Below, in pieces: positions 56,178-64,000 of a stretch of 64,000 nucleotides of DNA; the first letter of the stretch is position 1; the number at the start of each line of letters is the position of its first letter. The DNA comes from Wolfiporia cocos. Its lineage: Eukaryota; Basidiomycota; Agaricomycetes; Polyporales; Phaeolaceae. Where the stretch lies: contig JACCLO010000006.1 of the NCBI GenBank assembly GCA_029448655.1, forward strand, positions 3,038,001 through 3,102,000, in the 5' to 3' direction. Below the pieces are notes generated by a model, which saw only the letters and a program-made list of their open reading frames with translations, had not been told where the DNA came from and did not search any database. The position numbers were made by a program, and so were the translations under genes.

Positions 56178-57666
56178 CGGTGCTGTGGAACGGATGGACA
56201 TTTGCATTGCATACGTCGTTGTGGTATCCAGCTCGGACTTAGGCTCGGGCTTAGACTCGGACTAGGTGATGTAGTAATGATTGATGACTTGCTTACGAAG
56301 TGAAGCTATCCTCTCTGTTGTTTCCATAGTCTCTTCACCAGGTAGCTCAATGACTAACTACTGACACCGACCGCTCCTGTGATGCGCTGGTCGTGAACAC
56401 AAGTTATATTTGCATGATCTCCCCTGTATACGTGCTGTGTATATCCGCTAGCGTAAATAGAATTAACGTATATGCCGCCCCCCAGGCGAAATCGGTGGAC
56501 AGCTTAACGCCTTGTGACAAATCTGTAAGTAGCACGTCTATTTGCATCCGGCTTATCCGATATAATGTTGATAATGTAGAAGACTCGGCCTCACATAATA
56601 TCTCGCATTTGTAACGACATTCGATCATTATAAGAAGTCAGGACTTCAACGCCACTTACTCAAGATGCGTACAGATTAGAAACATCAAGCTTTATCCAGG
56701 AGCCAGCGAGGCCCCCCTGCTAGCTGAATGCAGTGTCTTTCTACATGGGGTTGTCTAGGCTCGTCTTCGATAAACCACTGTGAACTATGATCATATAGGT
56801 AACACTCCAAGGTTCATTACAATAACACCGGGAATTCTCGTTTTGTACGCAACGAATTACATCTCAGAAGATCACGTCACATCTAGTCTCGACCAATCGC
56901 AATGGTGTTTCCGACAGCCATTAGCCATTGCTAACACTGGCCCAACAATGCAATCGCAACAGTAATGCAATTCTGCGTCTAGTTCCACTCTCTCCAATTC
57001 AAAAAATACGGAAATTTGTGCAGTTTGACTATCTTACGATCCGCACAAACCTGTCAAGTCAGATTTTGTACGACTTCGATAGATGAAGAGAAACAAATTG
57101 AACAATGTCAAAAATGCCCATCCGAGCCATTGATGGGCTTCGGCCCAATGATGAATTCCTTCCAAAACTGCAACGAACATTCTTACTATCAATCAGACTA
57201 AGCATCTAATTTTCCGACAGGATATCTGTATTGTGTCAGTATACAGAGGCAGATTGGTATCAGAGCGTGACATCAGCTACAAACCTCAATCGGCAAAGTT
57301 GAACTCAGCCTCCCATTGATAATGGCGTGGTGATGCCTGCCGGCTGCAGTGCACCGACAGCGTACTATCAGATCACCAGTGTTGCAAAAGATTTTGTATT
57401 TTTGCTTTTTCTCGGCAACCACTGGAATTACAACATTAAAATTTGGTAGAATGGTAGAATGAGCTGTTCTCGACCGGGCTTTCCAAGTCTTTAATTTTTA
57501 CATGAGGAGTGCGAGCTCTACAGAGATGGCGGATTTCGTCGGCACAAATCGGTCACATATCACCAGAGTTGCAAAAAGTGTCACATCAGATCATGTCATC
57601 ATATTCGAGCGGTCATAACGTACACCATGTTACTGTGGGGACCGTTCTCATTGTCGGTATTTCTAG
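56178..57666. other. Intergenic, lost 5' part of DUF6533 gene C
   Basis: About 1.5 kb, AT-richer towards the right. The first three exons expected upstream of gene C, including the DUF6533 signature, were looked for and not found. No repeat with clear ends was recognised. Confidence 0.5.
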
Positions 57667-58732
57667 TTGCAAAATCCAGCAAATCTCTTCCGTCATCTTC
57701 ACGTTGATACTAACTAGCGCATGGGCAGGTATGAGTCTTAACGCAATCTGTTGAAAGCAACGTATTAACAATGTGATAAGTGTTGTCGGCACTGCGTGTC
57801 TACGCTGTTAGCCGCTCCAATAATTTCTTGACTGCTCTCACATTTTGCTTTGGAATGGCGCCCGTGGGCATCTACATTGTCGTAAGTCTTAAGAGCACTA
57901 TATATGACAATGTTGGTGCCTGATTTTAATACAGAGCCGAAACATCAAAATACACGATGTGCTTACACCTTACGTCCAATTATGCGGTCAAAGCAACTTC
58001 GAGGGTAGGGCGTTCATGGTAGGGTAGGTGTTCCCTATATTGACCTGCTATGAACTCTCAGTGATGATGCAGTCCGTAGACGTAATTGTCCCATCCAACC
58101 TGTGCATTTTTATCTGCGTGATACTTCTTCCATACACAGAGGTCCTGGCAGAACGCCTTTCTGCTATCATATCGGATGCGATCATGCTATTTGCCACATG
58201 GTTCTATGCCCATAACTTCCGGTTCCTGATCCGATTTCAGTGGGGATCGTTCAGTCTTCCCCTGGCAAGCTTCACCATGATCAGAGATGGTATGCGGATT
58301 GCCGATTAACTTAAATGGTTACTAGATTCTCATTTAATGTTTTCTGCAAACCTGGCATCGATGATTATCACTTGGTATAAAGCTGGTATCATGGATCAAT
58401 CCCCAAGCAGCAACCAGTTGATGATATTGCTCGCAGCTTTCTTGAAGCCGTACGTGCAACTGCGAGTCCTTTGTCATAAAATCTCGCGCTGCTGTAGATT
58501 CATGGGGATCATGGTCTCTCGTTTTATTCTCAATATTTGCCAAGCCTTTGAAGTGAACAGAAGTTGGAGTATGGACGGGTTACTTGCCATACATAGTCAA
58601 GATCTGCTACACCCTGATGCATCAATCAACTCCGCTGCTAGGGGTCAGCCAGCTAACGGTTCCCAGGATAGAGAAAGAAATATCGCTAGTTGCTGCCATG
58701 CGAGTGTACTAGCCATAGAGTTTGCCATCTAA
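57667..58732 (+). pseudogene. DUF6533-family gene C, 5' exons missing
   Basis: Exons matching the family sizes: 57667-57728 (62 nt, CKIQQISSVIFTLILTSAWA), 57781-57881 (101 nt, LSALRVYAVSR), 57935-58023 (89 nt, RNIKIHDVLTPYVQLC), a 2-nt exon AC at 58080-58081, 58140-58289 (150 nt, EVLAERLSAIISDA ... TMIRDG), a block around 58350-58449 (ITWYKAG ... LLAAFLKP) and the last exon from about 58498 (FMGIMVSRFILNI) to the stop at 58732. The exons with the DUF6533 core are absent and the 16-nt exon is not clean, so this is probably a truncated pseudogene. The retained exons have no internal stops. Confidence 0.75.
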
Positions 58733-60264
58733 TTGGGTGAACTAATCCAACAATGCATATACAGCAAGTTAGTGCTTCCATGTACTGAGTATCATATGAC
58801 ATGGAGTACTATTAGATATCCCTCTAATCACAGTGGAGTGCCCGTGGGTCAGACGATGAGGGACGCTCTCTTGAACCTCTACTGTTAAGCGCTGAGGAGG
58901 TGATTCTTCGGGGCCATCAGGTATCACGAGTGCGCAGAACTTATGCTGCATGCGGTTGAATGCGTGAGCAATTCAATGAGAGTGTCAGAGGCCGCGTGCA
59001 CCATATAAGCTTGTGAAGGATTGCAATGGTCCCGGATCGTCGAACGTTCAGTGGTTCAAGTATTATTTATTAATGCGATCGAGCGTATTGAACCGCCACG
59101 AGATGCCATCGGAGCATAGCTATCAGGTGAGAGTAACAGCTTGGTGGTCTCATATACGTGGTACTTCAAATCCAATACGATACGATAGCTTCGTAGAGTA
59201 GTTTGATCTTGATGCAAAGCCCAGGTCGGAAATAGATGGCGAATAATAGTGAAGTATCAAAGCGCCCACTGAAGGTGGCTGGCTATCGATGGAGACGCTA
59301 CCATTTCAGGTATACATATGCATGCCGCTTGGAGATATAAGCGGACGACGTAATAGCGGACCAATGCAACTTGTCAGTTGGCCATGATGCATGATGACTG
59401 AACCCAGTTCCTTGCGTACCTTTTCCATTGCTCAGCCAATGACCTCTTGAGTTGAGAATTATTTGCTACATTCGCTCATTTCAATTATACTTCTCCCCAT
59501 TCTGTTGTATATCTCATCACTCTACATTTGTCGGGGAGTCTAGTCCAAATCACTTTTGCAAACACAATGTATGGCAACAGCGTACGGATACCACCGTTGC
59601 AGCGTACATCTTTGTAGAGGCGTAAAGGCCTTTTACGCTGATTTTGCGGCCCTTTGGGCGCAGCAAAAGAAGTAATGCGGCCCAGCGCTTGCTTGCATGC
59701 TCTGGGGTTAACGTACTTTGCAAACAGCTTTTATCAGTGTATGGAAATGGCGGCGACTAGAGTACCGACAGCATCAGGCCTTGGCTGCTTCTGTTGTTCA
59801 TTACTGAGAAGATTGTCGTTTATAGCAACTTCCCAGCAACAGTCGGAGTTGAAGCGCTCTCGAAATGTCTAGTACTGGGCGAGAAGATTGCGCGGACAGG
59901 TATACGGACATGTGTGAGCTTCAACTCACGTCAATGTTCATTAGTCAGTGCCGGTCAGCCGGTCATGACAAACGCTGTACTGGGCTTTTCCGGGCTTCTG
60001 GTCTCCATGATACATGCAGTGGTTAAAAGCCATATATCTCCAATTTCTAGATTAAAGTCCACCTCCCCTGCTACAACTCTAACTTTCATGGATCCGACAC
60101 CAGTCACAATATTCAGATTAACGTGTGTACCCTTCACTCAGGCTGCTCTATCGCCACCCATATCAATCTACGTTAGATTTATAGAGAAGCTAGTATGGTG
60201 TAGTGGCAGTAGTCCGTTCTGAGTTGGTCTATTTCGGAAAGCTACTCATAGATTACCATCATAG
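58733..60264. other. Intergenic; 5' end of gene D unresolved
   Basis: No gene recognised. A possible start of gene D is ATG 60088 (MDPTPVTIFRLT before a GTGTGT), which resembles gene B's first exon in length class, but the expected 35-nt second exon could not be found in frame. Confidence 0.4.
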
Positions 60265-61750
60265 CTTTGGCACTCTACGATTGGGCTCTGACGTTCTGTG
60301 ATGAAATCGAGCTTATATTCAGTGGACGACTCACCTCTGTGGCTTTATGTTTGTTCAATCGGGTGGCGCTCCTAGGCTGGACTATGGCGTTGATTCTCTG
60401 GTTGCAACCAATATGGCACAGCAATAAGGCAAGTGGCGATGCTTCACACTTTGAAAAGATTTTTAGTGACACCCTCTCATTTAGAGGCAAGCATTCACTT
60501 TGGAAAAAGAATCTCAGGACTATCTCATGCGTCACTTAGTTGCAAGACTGAGATGACACTCTCAGTCGCATCTATGATCATGCTTTACACCGCTTGGGCG
60601 GGTACGTAATACCTCCCCAGATACCCGTGGAAATATCTCAACTGGCCCCGAATCAAGCGTTATCGGCTCTGCGTGTCTACGCGCTCAGCGATCGCAATCT
60701 CTTTATAGTTTGCCTCACGTTCTTTCTCGGGATTATGCCGGCTCTCCTGTACATCGTGGTAAGAATAAATGTATATACACACTGACACAGATTTCATGTA
60801 TAATTTAGTTTCAGAATATCAAAATCTACGACGCACTCATTCCTTTTGTAAACGTATGCAGTCAAGTCAATCTGCTCAATAAAGCTGCCGTTGTAGGGTG
60901 TGTGTCTCGCCTGCTGTTGCAACCTGACCTATTGTTCTGAACAGTATCCACACAGACGTAATACTTCACGTTAATCATGCCGGCATCTTGCAGCACTGAT
61001 GCGCATTGTAGAAATACTTGCAACACGCATTTGCGCGATGCTATCGGACACGATGGTGCTACTAGTCACATGGTACTACCTCTATCCTCCTACAACGGGC
61101 TCATCCCGCTGGCATGGATCTATAAGAATGCACTCGATGGGATTCACTATGCTCCGAGACGGTACGTCGCTATCTATATATCCCAGATAGATGGGTTTCT
61201 AATCCTTGAATCCTCAGGGACAGTGTACTTTATGTGCGTTGTGAATTTGATAAGACATGACAGCCGACGAATGCAAGTGCCAGCGTTATGTTGGTGATGA
61301 ACTTGACAACGACGATTGTTTCTTGGTATGTGGCTGGAAATGACGACTCGCCGAGCAACAACGAAGTTATGATTTTGATGTCAAATTATATGGATACGTG
61401 AGCAGCCCCGTCTCTCTTGTACTTATTCGTTCTGTTTATATCGACCTAAAATGGCTGTATGTAGGATCATGGGCATCATGATATCACGGTTTATGCTCAA
61501 TCTACGCAAGGCGTCAAAGACGCATCTTCACGATCTGGACTCTGAAACGCTATCCTCGTTCTGGTCTCAAGACAAGGTGTTCAATGACAGAACGCATAGA
61601 TTATCTGCTAGCGCCATCGCGGCTTCGTCGAGTAGTCAGTCAGCGCAGTCAGACACCCTCAAAATGCTTGACGATGATGAATTGGACATGGAGCTTGTCA
61701 CAATCACGCAATCTCAGACCAACAGTGATGAACACAACGGAGGAATATAA
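60265..61750 (+). CDS. DUF6533 multi-pass membrane protein D, 5' end unresolved
   Basis: Exons: 60265-60428 (164 nt), 60485-60486 (2 nt), 60540-60601 (62), 60658-60758 (101), 60809-60897 (89), 60956-60957 (2), 61012-61161 (150), 61218-61233 (16), 61278-61397 (120), 61465-61750 (286). These total 992 nt, and with the one base owed by the missing first exons the frame closes at the TAA/TGA ending at 61750. Core: YDWALTFCDEIELIF, LCLFNRVALLGW, LSALRVYALSDRN, NIKIYDALIPFVNVC, EILATRICAMLSD, TMLRDG, GIMISRFMLNLRKA. The tail is Ser/Asp-rich. Both introns around the first 2-nt exon begin with GC. Function unknown, as for genes A and B. Confidence 0.82.
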
Positions 61751-62592
61751 TGTGAGATCAATTTCGATCATTTATCGAGGTGATTCATAGTATACCTATT
61801 ACAGTTTACCCGTTAATTTCCAGAAATCTAAGACAGCAAAGACAACAGATTCCATATCATGGGGTAAAATACCCACCAACTGAAGTCCGAGCGCGAAACG
61901 TTTATATCGAGAATAAGAATGTACCAAAGGAAACAGGGTTACTATGGAGTAGTCCAACTCATATTAGCATTCTCAAGGAAGGATTGGAGTAACTGACCTA
62001 ACCTATTCGCATGCTGACCATGACGCGGGAATTTGGAGCACTGCAGCGGCACTCAGCTGCTGTCTCAGCGGCAACAACTCTACCGCACATCTAATTTTTA
62101 ACCAGGAGAGGCGGAAAATACAGATGGCGATAACATAGTAACAACAGAGGGATCTATAATCCCAAGGTCGCTAATTTTAACCAACAAAGCGAGACATTAA
62201 CTGCAAGTACCGCAGCAGTATCATGCAAAAAAGGTTAGATATATTCGATTCGTTTAAGCTCAGAATAGCCCATATAGCAAGGCAGCATCGACGGTTTCGC
62301 ACATCCGCACCGATCAAAAATGCGGCTGCGTCCGCGCCGCCAGGTTCTATGCGCTGCATGGCTTCATCAATGCATGCATGTGGCTAGCCATGTCCTGAAT
62401 TATAAGATTTAGCAAAGTGATCCGAGCCGATGTCGCGCGCACGTGGCAGTGTAATTTGTACACCGAGGAGTGCATTTCCGCGTGACATTGTCCGATATAA
62501 ACTCAAAACTATATTCTACCAGCACCTGGCCGAGTGTTGGAACGAAGAGGTATCCATAGACCAATAAGACTCTTTATTAAACCCACTTTCAG
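61751..62592. other. Intergenic
   Basis: Between gene D and pseudogene E. AT-rich, no motif-bearing frame recognised; the first exons of E, if any remain, are not identifiable. Confidence 0.5.
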
Positions 62593-63835
62593 CATAAGTG
62601 CCGTATGAGTGGGCTCGGCGACGAGGTCAAGCTGATTTGGAGCAGTCGTCTTTTTACTACTGCCCTATGCTATTTCAACTTGTCGATTGGTCTTTGGTGG
62701 GCCATGGAGTCTTCTCTATAGACTCGGCCAATGTGGTTTAGTTTACAGGCATGCAGTTGTGCTCTTATTATTGTAACTATCTTACTGATTATATTACTCA
62801 TATAGGTAATGGATGCCGCATTGAGAGCTTATGCCAATATGACTGGTCACCCTCAGCTACAAGATTGGGATGACGATCAATGTGGCGAGCATGCCAATGA
62901 TATACACTGCCTGGGCCAGTGTGCCTCGTCATGTCTCGTGCATTTGGTGCCAATCACTGATCATTTCATCTCTCACTGTACTATCAACATTGCACATATA
63001 CGCAGTCAGCAGCTGTCACGGATAAAATGTGACATACGCCATAACTGATGCCGAGAGCTTCTCAGTAGTAGAAGTGCCCACTTTAGCGATCCCAACAAGT
63101 CCCTTGTGCTATCACAAACATATGCTCACACATGGGCACAATGCCTGCTAGGATCCTTTAGCACAACCTCACAGACTAAGTACATAGACTCTTAGGTAGT
63201 TTCCCTAGATAGTCTCCCAGGACACATTACAAGCACCATTACTGGCAGTTAGGACATACATGTACACACATCTACGATAATATATAGGGGGATAGAGCAT
63301 CATGTTCAGACCTCAGTCTGAACTTGGTATTCTTCCACCCACCTCACCCCACTCAGCTCTGTGGGCCATGGGTGGCCTTGTCAGCAGCTGAGATATCATA
63401 TTGTTGATGTTCCTCCTTGGTGTGGCCCGATATTGCCATAATTATGGTCTATAAACTGGGTCCAGCACAATGGTGATGTGGATGATTAAGCTCCTACAGT
63501 TCCAAAATATATGCATAATCTGTGTGCTCATACCTTCTTCAAAAGTCTGTAGCCAAACCAATTTGCAGAGCAGGACAGCAATGCTAGGGTATGTGTCCCA
63601 TTCAGGAATCCTCTCTATGATTCTGAAAGCTGATGAGGTGCAGTTGTAAGAATCATGGTGCAGTTAGTTTCATTTCTCATTAACATCACCCAGGGATTTT
63701 GGCCACATGTATACACACGATATTGTCAGATGCCATTGTATTAACTGCCAGATGGTGTTATCTGTATGACTCTAGCCTATCAGGGCTCTTTTCCTGAAAC
63801 TGGTGTCTGTCAGGATGTCAATGGTGAGATTGACT
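62593..63835 (+). pseudogene. DUF6533 pseudogene E
   Basis: Relics in family order: exon 3 from 62593 to 62748, with an in-frame stop and an 8-nt shortfall (DEVKLIW, then TRPMWFSLQ in another frame); exon 4 at 62857-62918, exactly 62 nt (INVASMPMIYTAWA); an exon 5 trace near 62985 (VLSTLHIYAVS) whose acceptor reads CTG; exon 6 at 63500-63588, exactly 89 nt (FQNICIICVLIPSSKVC); a 2-nt exon TT at 63644-63645; exon 7 from 63694 (ILATCIHTILSDAIVL) with a stop after GLFS. The frame is destroyed, yet exon sizes survive. The first 2-nt exon is absent: TAG is followed directly by GTAATG at 62806. Confidence 0.75.
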
Positions 63836-64000
63836 ATCTTAGGAGATGGTGTGGTATATTGTAGTAATAACTATCTGGTCCTCACTCATGTGAATCACTT
63901 TGTAGAAACAATATACTTCCTGCTGTCACAGAATGTGGTGGCATGGCCCTTGTGTAGGTAATGTGACCTTGTAGATAAGATAAGACCTATGTTGTAGATA

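Noticed and set aside
1..64000. CRISPR arrays, bacterial operons, riboswitches
   Set aside because: The DNA is nuclear and eukaryotic. The only short regular array is the TIR-motif tandem repeat at 5965-6039, which has no spacer diversity.

Overview
The window is nuclear DNA of a filamentous basidiomycete, most likely an Agaricomycete with a wood-decay or polypore-like gene set. The evidence is dense GT-AG introns of about 50-60 nt, several DUF6533 membrane proteins (a family I know mainly from Agaricomycetes), a Crinkler-type kinase, a membrane-anchored GMC oxidoreductase, and Ty3/gypsy retrotransposons. None of the host genes reads as one frame; I spliced them by hand from donor and acceptor sites, reading phase and family motifs.

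Layout. 1-12.5 kb is accessory DNA: the 3' part of a beta-carbonic anhydrase gene, DUF6533 gene A (1720-3353), a 2.6 kb TA-flanked inverted-repeat transposon holding a nested MITE (3431-6044), DUF6533 gene B (7013-8852), one hypothetical gene and some coding relics. 12.5-15.2 kb is a complete seven-exon gene for a 764-residue Crinkler-header protein kinase. 16.8-41 kb is a retrotransposon nest: a solo LTR, two related Ty3/gypsy elements that encode a dUTPase between gag and protease, nested non-coding LTR elements, and an inverted pair of hAT-like MITEs on the two outer sides. 41.5-56.2 kb is a compact core block: GMC oxidoreductase, GH17 glucanase, Sac7-type RhoGAP, eIF3j, PWP1, and a GBD/FH3 protein. 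57.6-63.8 kb returns to DUF6533 genes: C (5'-truncated), D (largely intact) and E (pseudogene).

Three results stand out. (1) The DUF6533 paralogues can only be spliced in frame if two exons of just 2 nt are included. These sit at matching positions in different paralogues, between introns mostly of 48-59 nt, and with them genes A and B become exact open reading frames of 333 and 397 codons. (2) The first gypsy element (18754-30221) is one insertion, with identical 5-bp target duplications at its outer ends, but its middle is inverted between two oppositely oriented LTRs of another family that had inserted into it. (3) The gypsy family carries a dUTPase with all five motifs, in the gag-DUT-protease order known from betaretroviruses, and a pol protein whose C-terminal extension reads into the 3' LTR.

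Working relations: the core block has no operon-like logic, but eIF3j and PWP1 converge (142 bp between stops) and PWP1 and the GBD/FH3 gene diverge from a shared 266 bp promoter region. RhoGAP, GH17 and the GBD/FH3 protein all belong to the Rho, actin and cell-wall theme, but their adjacency is not evidence of a joint function.
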